Of a DNA stretch of 45,466 bases, positions 30,083 through 40,726 are shown piece after piece (the first letter of the stretch is position 1; every line of letters starts with the position of its first letter). The stretch is from Mycoplasma marinum. Its GTDB lineage: Bacteria; Bacillota_I; Bacilli_A; Mycoplasmatales; Metamycoplasmataceae. The position numbers and the translations under genes are program-made. Under the pieces are notes generated by a model. That model was not told the origin of the DNA, made no database searches, and saw nothing but the letters and a program-made list of their open reading frames with translations. The stretch lies in contig NZ_PSZO01000006.1 in the NCBI RefSeq assembly GCF_004335975.1, positions 1 to 45,466 on the forward strand, read 5' to 3'.

Positions 30083-32140
30083 TTATTTAATATTTAATAT
30101 ATACATGCCATTTTCTTCTTTTGAATTAAATTGCACATGATTAGTATTTAAAATTGGCATTAGCATTTTTTGATATTCTTTATTTCTAAAGGCAAATACA
30201 GTAATTCTTTTTATATTTTTAGAATCCTTAATGTTTTTATCAATTCAAATTTTTGCATAATCTTTATCAAAGTTTAAAAGATCTATTGAATCTGCAAGAA
30301 AACTAAATTCCAATGCTTTTTTAATTCAATCATGTTTATTAACTTCTTCTTTACCTAAAATAGTTAAATTTTCACCATCTCATAATTTAGGATTTCATTG
30401 AATTTTTTGTCTATATTCTAGAATATCTTCCCAATAAGAATTATCAATACCTTTGACTCTATACTTCATTTCACCAAAGAATAACCCTCTATCCTGATTG
30501 GTGAAGAATGAGTGCTTATCACCCACTTGTGGAATTGATGAAACTGCAATATCCGAATAAATAACTGCATTTGGATTTTTAGTAATAATATCGTTCATAA
30601 CTTCTCTTTCAGATGAAGTTGTAAATTTATAATTTTGTTCTATATTAGTTGAAGGTGGAGAATAAAGAGCTGAAGGTAAAACTCCCATAAATAATGTAGT
30701 AAGATTTAAAGCCATCATTGTTGTTACAGCTCCTATTCTAACAATAATTTTTCCAGAATTAAATAAATCATTTTCATAGCACCTTATCAATACAATTAAT
30801 CCTATACCCATTGAAAAAGGTAATGATAATCTATCTAATATATATGAAGGTACAAATGGAAGAGTTTGTACAATTGAATAAATAATCATAATCGCTACAC
30901 AAGAAAGCATCCATTTAAATTGGTCTGACACTTTCCAATTTAACAACGCATCTGCAATAACTATTGCAAGAGCAATTGGTATTGTTGTCATCATTGCTTT
31001 TTCTCTTGCACCAACAATCAATGGAAAGGGCATAATGTTAAAAATCATCAATAACATAACTAATTCAGATATAAATAATATTGAAGCTGCAATTAAAATA
31101 GAAATAATCTTATGTTTTTTTGTTTTAATTATTTCTCGGTTTTTCAATAATTTAAATTTGTATAAAGGGTTATAAAGTTCCTTTTCAGGCACTTTAATAT
31201 AAATTAAAACTATAAAAATGAATCCAAATGCAAAAAGAACATCAATAACTAGGAAATAAATATATCTAACATTCAAAATATTTAAAAATGTAAATACTAT
31301 TGAAAATATAGAAATAATGATTAGGTAGAGAACTTCTTTTAAATCTCATTTTTTTCTCCAAGCAAAAATAATTACTGCAACTGGAAAAGTTAGCATAGGT
31401 GAAAAAGAAAATACTGAAAATGAGAAGGGAATCATCAAAAGCAATATTGAATTTCTTTTTCTGGAAGCAAAAATAAATATTAATGTAATAGATACTGCAC
31501 TCCAGTTAACACCTGACGTTTTATATGAAAGAGCAAAAACTGATGAAATAGAAGTTAAAATAATCATTACGATTAATTGCCATATTTTTTTTCCTTTAAT
31601 TTGTCTTAATATTATATTTATACCAACCGCAAATAAAATAGTGTGTAGCATTTCTCCATAAATAGTAAAGAAATCAATTGTGTAATTAGATAGTGATGAC
31701 ATTTGACCAAAAACCGGTGTTTTATATCAAAATGCAGATCCACTTAAATTTCAATCACCCGTTTTGATTAATTGAGCATCACGAGCATATGCTATTGAAT
31801 CTGAGTTTATATGATTTGTAAATATTCTAATTATTACTGTTAAAGCAATCATTAAATAAAGACTTCAAGAATGTGATAAAGCTTCCATCATTTTCTGCTT
31901 TGTAAACGATCCTTTTTTAATACCGAATAAAATCATTAAAGATGCAACGGAAACTATACAAAAAGTTGTTAAAACTTTTACGGTTGTTGAATTAATAATA
32001 AAAATATGAATTGAATTAAAAGAAATAAAGAAAAATATGAAAGTTATAAGTATTGTTGGGATAATATTTTTCTTTCCAACACATAAAGTTATCAAAAGGG
32101 GTCATATTAAAGTTAATGCAATAAAAATTCCTATTATCAT
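30083..32140 (-). CDS. Polytopic membrane protein, GT-C-like paralogue 2
   Basis: The 685-residue protein is continuous with TGA as Trp. About 480 residues hold 12 or more hydrophobic segments, followed by a hydrophilic C-terminal domain of about 180 residues, likely outside the membrane. The acidic first-loop motif is INSDSIAY with Asp114. KVPEKELYNPLYKF is shared with paralogue 1. A role as membrane glycosyltransferase or polymerase using lipid-linked sugars fits the layout and context, but no reaction is shown. AAAGGAG precedes the ATG, unlike paralogues 1 and 3, which seem leaderless. It lies just upstream of flippase 1 on the same strand. Confidence 0.75.
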
Positions 32141-32203
32141 ATCACGCTCCTTTATATTCATTAATTATATATCAACTTGCAAATCATTGTAATAAAAAAA
32201 CGC

Positions 32204-32896
32204 TTATGCGCTCTTAGAATAATCTTCAAATTCTTCAACAGTATCAAGATCAAAAATTGTATTTTTAGGTATCTCCATAACTTTAAACGGAATACCCTTT
32301 TGTTTGGAAATAGTCAGCATCATATATTCTTGATATTCTTCAATATCAAAGTTTTCCTTTTGTTTTTCAATTTCTTGTGCAATTTCTCTCGTAATAAAAA
32401 TAATTTCCCTTTGATAAAGACCTTTTTTACCTAATCCTTCTTTATTAAAGTTAAGAACTTGTTCATCTTTATCGATTTCCACTATTCATTCATCAATATC
32501 CTCATTTGATTCTGCATATGTAAGTGAATAAGGATATTGTGTTTGGATAACGTTTTCTTTCATAATTATGTCTCCATTAATTATTAAAGTATTGTCAAGC
32601 ACATGACTTGCTGCATAAATAGATGTTATATTGTTACCTTTATTCCAAATTTTATTTTCAATTAATTTGACACCAAATTTTTCCTCAAGATATCTAAATT
32701 GCTCTTTCAAATATCCAACAACAACATAAACCTCATTAATACCTTTTTCTTTTAAGTTATTAATAATCGCTTCAATAAATGGGATGCCCTTTGGGGCCAA
32801 CAGTGGTTTAGGAGTATTAGAAGTTAAGTGTTTAAGCCTACTTCCTCTTCCAGCTGCTAAAATAATTGCATTTTTAACTTGATAATTACTTTTCAT
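32204..32896 (-). CDS. LicC/PntC-like cytidylyltransferase
   Basis: The 230-residue protein is one frame with a TGA Trp codon in the middle, in DIDEWIVEI. The N-terminal AAGRGSRLKHLTSNTPKPLL is the nucleotide-binding loop of sugar and choline nucleotidyltransferases. GYLKEQFRYLEEKF and NGDIIM fit LicC. Later residues ESNEDIDEW and TIFDLDTVEEF match the substrate and metal region of LicC/PntC enzymes. It should make a CDP-activated phospho-amino-alcohol (choline, ethanolamine) or phosphonate. It overlaps the end of a HisC-like gene by 11 nt, so the two are coupled. The product would feed the LicD protein. Confidence 0.85.
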
Positions 32897-33980
32897 TTAA
32901 AAATTTCTCCATTGAATTAATTAACATCAAATTTTCTTTATGTGTACCAATTGTTATTCTTAAACCAAAATCTCTTACACACCTAATCATTACACCAGAA
33001 TCAGTAAGAATGAATTCCCTAATTTCTTTATTAGTAAATTCTTTATCTTTTGTATCAATAAATATGAAATTACCAGTTGTTTTAAGGTATTTTAGACCTA
33101 GTCTATCGTATTCACTATATAAAAATTCTTTTTCAGCCCAAACTTGTTCAATAACATTCATATAAAATTGTTTATCATTAAGCGCAATTGTAGCAGCTTG
33201 TAATGAATATTTATTAATTGGAAGCGCTTGTAATGCCTTGTCAAATATTTCAATAATATATGGTCTTGCTATTGCATAACCTATTCTAAATGAAGCAAGC
33301 CCATACATTTTAGAAAATGTATGTGTTATTAATACGTTATCAAATCTTTCAATTAGTTTTTTATCGATTTCAATTGATTTATCAATACCTTCGACAAACT
33401 CTGAATATGCTCCATCAACAACAACTAATATATTATTTGGCACTTTTTCTAAAAATTCAATCATTTCATTCTCATTATTATAGGTACCAGTTGGCATGTT
33501 TGGGTTAACAATATAAATAATTCTTGTGTTTTCATCTATTGCTTTTAAAGTTTCCTTAAGGCTAATTTTACCATCAACTAATTTAATCTTCTTAGTTTCA
33601 ACATCATTAACAAGACATGTTGTTTGAATACGACCGAATGTTAACTCAGGAACGAGTACATTATGTTCTTTTCTTGCTGATGCAAATAGAGTGGGTATTG
33701 CTTCAAGTATTGCGTCAGATCCATTTGAAACATAAAAATGCTCTTTTGAAAGATCAAAATTTTCTGATAACTTATCAATTAATGGGTGGTCTCTAAATTC
33801 AGGGTAGATATTAGGGCTTTTTATTTCTATTGCGCCATTAAGGTTTGGAGTGAATCCAAATTTGCTTTCATTATAATTTAATTTAATTATTTCCTTGTGT
33901 TTATATTTTTTTGCCATGTCTTTTGAATTAGGCAAATTTTGTTCTTTTAATTCTTTAAATCTTGGTTTAATTTTTATCAT
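32886..33980 (-). CDS. HisC-like PLP-dependent enzyme (aminotransferase fold I)
   Basis: The 364-residue protein has the HisC/class I-II aminotransferase layout. It has LNYNESKFG near 34, SNGSDAI near 85, NPNMPTGT near 160, VVVDGAYSEF with Asp189 and Tyr192, and the PLP lysine in TFSKMYG (Lys224). Near the end, RCVRDFGLRITIGT is the carboxylate-binding Arg region. There is no histidine biosynthesis in the window and none is expected in mycoplasmas. Because it overlaps a LicC-like gene, it may make or decarboxylate the amino-alcohol phosphate that LicC activates. Relatives include serine/threonine-phosphate decarboxylases and PntC-linked transaminases. ATG 33980 has TATAAT 6 nt upstream. Confidence 0.82.
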   Translation of the reverse strand: MIKIKPRFKELKEQNLPNSKDMAKKYKHKEIIKLNYNESKFGFTPNLNGAIEIKSPNIYPEFRDHPLIDKLSENFDLSKEHFYVSNGSDAILEAIPTLFASARKEHNVLVPELTFGRIQTTCLVNDVETKKIKLVDGKISLKETLKAIDENTRIIYIVNPNMPTGTYNNENEMIEFLEKVPNNILVVVDGAYSEFVEGIDKSIEIDKKLIERFDNVLITHTFSKMYGLASFRIGYAIARPYIIEIFDKALQALPINKYSLQAATIALNDKQFYMNVIEQVWAEKEFLYSEYDRLGLKYLKTTGNFIFIDTKDKEFTNKEIREFILTDSGVMIRCVRDFGLRITIGTHKENLMLINSMEKFLNEK

Positions 33981-33986
33981 AAAGGA

Positions 33987-33992
33987 ATTATA
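33987..33992 (-). promoter_or_regulatory. -10 box of the HisC-like gene (leaderless start)
   Basis: TATAAT is followed by TCCTTT and ATG, with no Shine-Dalgarno site. This also selects ATG 33980 over longer in-frame starts. Confidence 0.6.
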
Positions 33993-34833
33993 ATATATTT
34001 TATTTGTAAAAAATATTAAAAAGCAATACAAATACAAAAAAACTGTTCCACAAAATATTCGATCAATGATTTAAGATAAATTTATTATTATCCTAAATAC
34101 AATTTAAATATTTTTTATTTCTAAGATATTCCATTTTTATGATTGCATCATTGAAAATTTATAAATTATTTATAATCTAATGTTTTTAAATTATTGATAG
34201 GTAAAGAAATGTAAGGGCATTCTAAATAAATTCATCAATGAATTAACACGTTTGTTTATTATTGTTATTTTATATTTCCTTCAAACTTTCTAAATGATTG
34301 CTCAAATATATGTTAAATTCACAACTTTTTTGAATTTAAAAATAAACAGCATCTTTTTTATTTTAAAAGTTAATAATAATATTAATAACTTTTCACTTAA
34401 TTAAGACATCATTGTGAACTTAATATAAAAAACAACTTTAAAATCTGTCCCCATTTTAGTCAGACTATTTTTTAGAAATACATATCTATGAATTTTATAA
34501 CTTAAAAATACTTAAAAGAGAGGATTTGTAAATTTACATATTTCCTCATAATTTAACAATCTTAATATTAAGTATGTAGCGAGATCTTATTTTGAACAAT
34601 CCAAAAGTATTATGATGAAATATTAATTGCCACTAATCAAAAAATATATACGTTATTAAGATAAATTTAAGCTATTATTTCATTATTGTAAATGAACATA
34701 ATAAATTAATCAAAGCAAATCCTTATATTCAAAGAAATGTCTTAATTTTGTATATAATAAAAATTACTTTTCCACAAATTTTATAACCCACCTATTAAAT
34801 TAGATATAATTATTTTAATAATATGGAGGGGAA
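33993..34833. other. Gene-free stretch, 0.84 kb
   Basis: Very AT-rich DNA between divergent genes. No supported open frame is visible with either code. A small palindrome AATTCATCAATGAATT is near 34230. TATAAT near 34805 probably belongs to the plus-strand gene. I see no repeat, tRNA or clear decayed gene. Confidence 0.45.
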
Positions 34834-35817
34834 ATGATAAAGAAAATAAATTTTAAAAATTTACCAACAATAATTTGACAATGCTTATTGCTATTGCACT
34901 ACTTTTTATTCTTTATACCTTTTTGAATATGTAAAATAATATTTCGAAAGAATAAAATTGTTATTTTTACAGATAGAATTTATAAAAAAATACCTGAAAA
35001 TGCTGAAAAATTATATAAACTAATCCAACCAGAGGATAAAAAGTTTTTATCTTTTATGATAAATTCAAAATTAAAGAAAATTATTTTTGACTTATTTATT
35101 TTTCCTTTTTCACAAGTTTTCATCAGTTCTCACATCGAATTAAGTTTTTCTATATTTCATGAAATATATAAAAAAATTAATTTTTTCGGTAAAAAGAAAC
35201 TTGTTTATTACATACATGGCGTTGAGAGATTTTTCCATGAATTCGATAAAAATATAGATTATATTTGAGTGAATAGTTTAAGGGAGAAGGAAGTTTTTCA
35301 GGATAAAAGAGTTAATTTTGTTCCTTCGTTAATGTTGCAAAACCACGGCAATAGAGTTATTGATAAACCACTTGTTTTTATCGACTATGTTCACCACCAT
35401 AAAAATATCCGCGATGTTATCAATTATCTTGGTTCATACTATAGTGATGATTATTATTTTTTATTCCATCCAAATTTAAATAAATTTGGAAATGATTTCG
35501 AATTTGCAAATAATGTTAAAGATAATATGAAACTTAAAGACTATTTTAATGCTGAAAATAAAATTATTTTTAATGATACTTCTATAGTATTTAATTTCAT
35601 TTCCCAAGATAGCAGCATTTATAAAATGTTTGATTGTATAAAAACGCAAAAAGTTATGGGGAAAAATTCAAAAAAAGTTCCCATATGACCAGAACTAGAA
35701 GAATATCCAACTTGAAACAAAAAAACAAAGCACAATATCCCAAAGTTGAAGAAAGAAGTTTTAAAAATTTGAGATGCTAAAAAGTATCTTGAAAAAATAA
35801 ATGAAATTATAAAATAA
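34834..35817 (+). CDS. Unrecognised glycan-locus protein, possibly a transferase
   Basis: The 327-residue protein is the only plus-strand gene in the glycan region and is continuous with TGA as Trp. A hydrophobic segment near residues 17-36 could anchor it in the membrane. Visible segments include YYIHGVERFFHEF, IWVNSLREKEVF and FHPNLNKFG, which give a faint resemblance to GT-B or glycerophosphotransferase proteins. I cannot assign a family. The C-terminus is rich in Trp and Lys. A strong GGAGG site precedes ATG, and TATAAT lies near 34805. It ends in a good terminator. Its gene neighbours suggest a role in glycan assembly, but this is inference. Confidence 0.65.
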
Positions 35818-35864
35818 AATATTTTTATCAACAATAATTTATTGCAAACATTTTAAGATTTATT

Positions 35865-35891
35865 GAACTCTTTTATTGGAGTTCTTTTTTT
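35865..35891 (+). terminator. Terminator of the plus-strand gene
   Basis: GAACTC, an 8-nt loop and GAGTTC are followed by seven T. Confidence 0.8.
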
Positions 35892-36378
35892 GCAAAAATA
35901 ATTGAATTTATTTCCAATATTGCCGAATCACCAAAATAAAATATTCGCTAAATTTACTAATATATTATTAGTATTCGAAGAATATTACTTTATTTCGGTT
36001 ATTACTCTTGAAAGTACACCATCATTAACTTACTTGTATTTTCCATGAATAATGTATTGGAACTAATTTTATTAGTATACAGTAATTAATCCAATAACAC
36101 AAATTAAGTTATGTTTTATTGTTTCTTATATAAGAAAATATTTAAAATAAAAGATCACTAAATCAATTAAAATGATGATTATTTATTTTCAGCCAATTAA
36201 ATTCATACCTATAATACGACCATTATCTAATAATTATAAGCCACTTAATCTTTGTAATTTCTTGCTATTTTATATAAAATATGGAGCACAATATTAAAAT
36301 TAAAAAATCCCTATATTTTATTTTAAGTTCCCACCCATTGTATGAGGTTTTATCATTTAACTATTTTAAATTTTTGCA
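35892..36378. other. Gene-free stretch, 0.5 kb
   Basis: AT-rich DNA between convergent genes. I found no supported gene or repeat. Confidence 0.45.
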
Positions 36379-36415
36379 TAAAAAAAGCATTGCTTGAATT
36401 TTAAATTTTAGCAAT
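36379..36415 (-). terminator. Terminator of the glf-GT2-GT4 operon
   Basis: On the minus strand ATTGCT pairs with AGCAAT across a 15-nt AT-rich loop and GCTTTTTTT follows. It lies about 100 nt after the GT4 stop. Confidence 0.55.
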
Positions 36416-36512
36416 ACATTTTAAATGTCATTTAATCCACAACAAGTAATAATTTAACAGTCTTTATCTTGCCATTATCAAGAATTACTACCTACATCTC
36501 TTAAACGAGCTA

Positions 36513-37526
36513 CTATAAAAAATTCTTAAACTCAGAAACAAATAATTTGCTCCCATATCTTCTATTTATATCACTTACTTGATTTTTTTTAGGTGAATTA
36601 CTATTACTAATTTTTCTAATTATTTGTTCTCTCGCTTTTAGGATGTCGTCATCAATAAAATTAATATATCCTAAAAAGTGTTTATCCATATTATCCATAT
36701 ACTCATTAGTAAATAATAAACAATTTGATTTCAAGGCCTCTACAGCTGTAAACCCAAAATATTCTGTTCCATTTTTTGGAAACATTATTGAATATTTATA
36801 TTCACCAAAAGTTAAAAGAGGGTTCTTGGTAATACCTTTATATTTACAATTTTTAGAATTAGAAATTAAATCAATTGTTTCCTTATTTGCTGTACCATAA
36901 AAATCAATCTCATAAGGAAAATCCTTGTGGTTAAAAATTTCAACAATAGAATGCACACGTTTTACTTCAGCACTCAATCTTCCTAAGTAAACAAATTTTT
37001 CAATTTTATTATTAGATATTTCTGCTTTTTTAGGGTGAACTCAAGGCAAACTAAAAACACGAATATTTTTAAGGTTATTTTCCTTAGCTTTTTTCTTTCA
37101 CTTTTCCTCAGTGCCTTCTAAGACAATTAAATTTTCCACAAAACGAACCCTTCTTTTTAACATTATTCATTTTATTTTATTATCGAAAAAATGTGGATCA
37201 TGAACAACTAAGGAAATATTATTTTTCTTAATAGTTTTCTTAGGAAGCAATAAGATAAGTGCAGGTCATTGGAATATTAAATTATGCCCCACACCAATCT
37301 CTTTTTTATTTTTTTTATAACAAAAAAAAGAAGTAAAAAGAGAAGAGAAAAAACCATTTCCCTTATTAATTTTTTTCACTCTTTTATCCTTTGGTTCATC
37401 TCCATAAAAAAAGTATTCTTTCGCCTCTAAACCTTCCATTTCAAAAGCATCCATTAAGTTTTTAACATATGTCTTTGTTCCACCCATAGAATTCAATCAG
37501 GTTTCAGTATTTAAAATTTTAATCAT
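36513..37526 (-). CDS. Glycosyltransferase family 4-like
   Basis: The 337-residue protein, with TGA as Trp, has an N-terminal LNSMGGTKTYVKNL glycine-rich loop and a C-terminal nucleotide-sugar domain. KFVYLGRLSAEVKRV, FYGTANKE and GTEYFGFTAVEALKSNC are typical of GT4 retaining enzymes. It should add a sugar to a lipid-linked glycan on the cytoplasmic side. AAGGAG precedes ATG. Its start overlaps the GT2 stop by 8 nt, placing it third in the glf-GT2-GT4 operon. The donor may be UDP-galactofuranose, since Glf is encoded in the same unit. Confidence 0.82.
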
Positions 37527-38406
37527 TTTTTCTCCTTAAAATAGACTTCAAACAAAATATAGGAACTTTCTTAATTAATAAAGATTTTATTTTGTTGTCA
37601 GAAAACATATTTCATCTAGTTGTTTTTCTTAGTTTGATAATTTCACCAAAAAAATCGTTATCGTATTTTTGAGAAATAAAATACATCAACTTATTAATCT
37701 CTAAACTTTTAGCATGATTATTTTTTGATCCTTCTCTTTTCATAGCCTCCAAAAGAACTCTCAATGAACCCTCTTTCTTTGAGAATGACATAGAAACTGA
37801 ATTACCTTCTCTATATCTATAGTAATTATATACACTTGTGGTAACTCCATAATTTTTTGATGAATTAAAAACATTAAAAAGATGCATACTATCCATAAAG
37901 GGGTGTTTATGTGGTAAATTATACTTAAAGTTAGCCACCTTAGATATAACTGCCGCCTCTGGTAATTTATCTTTTAAAGAAAAATGCATTTTTCATTTTT
38001 TATAATTAGGCTTAAATGACTCCGAAGAATCTCAAACATGCATTTTTATAAAATAAGAATCTTTTTCTAATTTGGAATCTTTTTCAATAAAATTATCAAC
38101 AAATTCTTTATCTAAAGCATCATCAGCATCAAGAAACATCCAATATTCAGAATCACAATTTCTAACACCTGCTTCAATAGCAGAACCTCAATGACCATTT
38201 TCTTTATTTATAAGTTTAATGTTCATTGTTTTATTTTTATCTATAAAATCACTTGCAGCCTTTAATGAATTATCAGTTGAACCATCATTAACAATAACTA
38301 TTTCAAAGTTTTTATTCTTAACCAAAGAAAAACTTTCGAGACATCTAGAAATATATTTTTCCATGTTAAACATAGGCACAATTATAGCTAGTTTATATTT
38401 TTTCAT
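37519..38406 (-). CDS. Glycosyltransferase family 2
   Basis: The 295-residue GT-A protein starts with IIVPMFNMEKYISRCLESF, then VNDGSTDNS near 40 and FLDADDAL near 95 as the Asp-x-Asp metal site. The rest is a mixed acceptor domain ending in a basic C-terminus. The frame passes TGA Trp codons to a TAA at 37519. Its ATG lies 14 nt inside the end of glf, so the genes are co-translated. GT2 enzymes often transfer galactofuranose, which fits the neighbour, but other sugars are possible. Confidence 0.88.
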
Positions 38407-39553
38407 TTAAGACCCTCTTTATTATTTGCTCCATATCATAATATTTATATTCAGCTAACCTACCTATAAATTTAATTTTTCCAGGATGTTGTTCATTGAA
38501 ATATTTCTTATATAAATCATATTTTTTAATCTCATCATTTGTTGAAATTGGATAATATCTTTCATTAAAGTCCTCGGATTCCTTAGAGTACCAACCAGGT
38601 TCCTCAGTTAAAAACACATCGGAAGATCCTTCTATAAAATTCAAGTATTTAAAATTACTTTCTCTTGTTACGGATGGATGGTGAGGAAGATTTAAAGTTG
38701 GATATCCACCTATACCTTGCACAATACTTTTATTTGATATTTTAATTTTTAAAGATCTATATTTCAACTCGCCAAATTTGAAATTAGCTAATTCATCAAT
38801 TGGACCGGTTCAAATAATTGTTGAATTAGGTGAGAAATCAAAGGAATAACTTTCTTTATTTATCATTGAATTTGCATTGGCATTCAATAAAATATCGATA
38901 TTTTCGCTCTCTAGTATTTTTTCAAAGAATTTTGTATATCCATCTTTAGGTAATACTTGATGCTTATTATTGAAATATCCTTTTTCCCAAGTTTTTCTAA
39001 ATGGAACCCTATCAAACGTAGAGGGATCTAATTTTTCAATTGGAGTACCCCAAGCTTTGGCAGAATAAGGTTTTATAACCTCATTAAATAATTTATTTGC
39101 AATATCTTTTGTACTTTCTTTTTTATAAAATTCCATTAATTTTATTTCATCCTGATTTTTAAAAGCTAAATTTATTTGTTGAATTTTATTCTCATAAGAA
39201 TCAGGGAAAATGTTTTTTATAGATTCATAATTAAGTGGAAAGTGTATTAAACTATTATTACTTGATTTTGCATAAACAATATGTTTATATTCCTCTCAAT
39301 CCCCAAATTTATTTATAAAATTTCATATTTCTTCATCATTTGTTCTGAAAATATGTGGTCCAAATTTATGAATAAAATTATCATTTTTTTTATAATCAAA
39401 TGCATTTCCAGCTATTGAATCACGCTTATCGATAATTAAGACCTTTTTCCCCTTATTTATATACTTTCAAGCCATTATAGATCCTGCAAACCCCGCACCA
39501 ACAATAATGATGTCATAATTTGCATTTTTATTTATTTTTGTTATTTTTTTCAT
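38393..39553 (-). CDS. glf: UDP-galactopyranose mutase
   Basis: The 386-residue flavoenzyme interconverts UDP-galactopyranose and UDP-galactofuranose. IIVGAGFAGS near residue 19 is the FAD-binding motif, and FGPHIFRT near 60 matches the family. KPYSAKAWGTP, PFRKTWEKGYF and FIGRLAEYKYYDMEQ are signature segments. Length is normal. TGA Trp codons occur. ATG 39553 lies 9 nt after a TATAAT box with no Shine-Dalgarno site. It heads an operon with a GT2 and a GT4 gene, so galactofuranose is likely part of the surface glycan. Confidence 0.95.
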
Positions 39554-39562
39554 AGTGTTTTA

Positions 39563-39568
39563 ATTATA
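39563..39568 (-). promoter_or_regulatory. -10 box of glf
   Basis: TATAAT is 9 nt before ATG. TTGTAT lies 18 nt further upstream and fits a -35 box. The leader would be about 2-3 nt. Confidence 0.5.
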
Positions 39569-39866
39569 CATTAAGTTCTAATTTCAATACAATATAAAGG
39601 TAATCCAACAAAAACTAGTTTTGTAGAATAGTTTTTCATATATCAAAACAATGAATTAATGCATGTACAAAGTCTATACAATAAAAACAAATAAGTAGTT
39701 GTTGTATAATTCATCATTCTTCTTGTGAAAATGCGACATTAAAAACAATTATGAGTAATTAGGGGATTATGTAAAAAATCATTCATATAGGTATTGCGCC
39801 ATAAATTTATTGTATTATTTGTAAGAAAAAAACTATCGCGAAAAGATTCTTGCTTATCTATTTAAA
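39569..39866. other. Gene-free stretch upstream of glf
   Basis: About 300 bp of AT-rich DNA. It contains the glf promoter region at its left edge. I see no gene or repeat. Confidence 0.4.
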
Positions 39867-39892
39867 ATAAAAAAAACAATGAAAACATTGTT
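39867..39892 (-). terminator. Terminator of the GT32-like gene
   Basis: On the minus strand AACAATG-TTTT-CATTGTT is followed by a T-run. Confidence 0.8.
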
Positions 39893-39959
39893 TAAAATAC
39901 TAACTTTACAAATAACCATTTAAAATTTAATTTTCAATAAGAGATAAGGATGCACCAAA

Positions 39960-40640
39960 TTATTTATGCTTAGTTATAATTTTTCCTACTATTTTTGGAA
40001 ATCAACTAAAAATAGCAAAAATAATTTTACGGCTAAAAGTATTGTATTTCTCATTTTTAGACTCAGCTATTTTTAATTCTCAATTATTTTCTGCCTTAAC
40101 TTTTCTTCGTCAAGAAGCAAGTGAAATTAATTCAACACTTTTAGAAAGTTCAAATAATGATATGCTTTCTATAATTTTTGAATCGCTTCAACTATTCTTA
40201 AAATACTTATATTTTCTTGTAACTTTTGAAATTGCTGCAGGACTTAAATATCCACGACAAACTAAGTCAAACGCTTTCCCGAACATTTCCATGTTATTAT
40301 GATTGAACATTAAACTAGAAATATAAAAATCCTTATTTTCTTTTACTAAAAATGTTTTTTTAAAATCACCCAAAAAATTTATATCATTAACAACAATATT
40401 TGCATCTATATATACTGCATCATTGATTTTTGAAAGCATATAAAATCTTCAAATATCAGCACAAAAAGCATATTGTTTATTTTCAAAATAATATTTGTAT
40501 CTTTTGTTATTTTTCAAAAGAAATTTATGACTTTCATGCTTGTAGCCTTCAATTATCTTGAATTTCTTTCTTTTAAAAAAAATAATTGTCTTATCAACAT
40601 TTTCATTATAAGGACCAACTCAATATATTAACAATGTCAT
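39960..40640 (-). CDS. GT32-like glycosyltransferase (DXD sugar-binding)
   Basis: The 226-residue protein, continuous with TGA as Trp, has YAFCADIWRFYMLSKI then AVYIDANIVV near residues 60-85. This is the ASDxxRYxxL...YxDxD pattern of GT32 and capsular-polysaccharide transferases. The second metal residue of the Asp-x-Asp is Asn here (Asp-Ala-Asn), so activity may be altered. The C-terminus has basic and Trp residues. GGAGGAGC precedes ATG. It is monocistronic between two gene-free stretches and ends at a good terminator. The sugar is unknown. Confidence 0.7.
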
Positions 40641-40726
40641 TCAGCTCCTCCAATTTTATTTTTATATTGTTTTAATTCAGTGGCAAAGCACCAAAAAAAC
40701 CAAAAAATAATAATAAATACTTGCAT
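40628..40726 (-). CDS. Possible 32-residue membrane peptide overlapping the GT32-like start
   Basis: ATG at 40726 opens a 32-codon frame with TGA as Trp, reading MQVFIIIFWFFWCFA at the N-terminus, then a basic tail. It stops 11 nt inside the next gene, over the GGAGGAGC site. It could be a coupled leader peptide or chance. There is no Shine-Dalgarno site. Confidence 0.25.

Noticed and set aside
32886-33980. HisC-like gene as a histidine-biosynthesis gene
   Set aside because: No other his gene is present and mycoplasmas lack the pathway. The overlap with a LicC-like gene points to glycan chemistry.
36560-36590. Run of eight A/T in the GT4-like gene as a phase-variation switch
   Set aside because: Runs of this length are common in this AT-rich sequence, including in housekeeping-type genes, and the frame is intact. 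No tandem repeat or strain data support switching.
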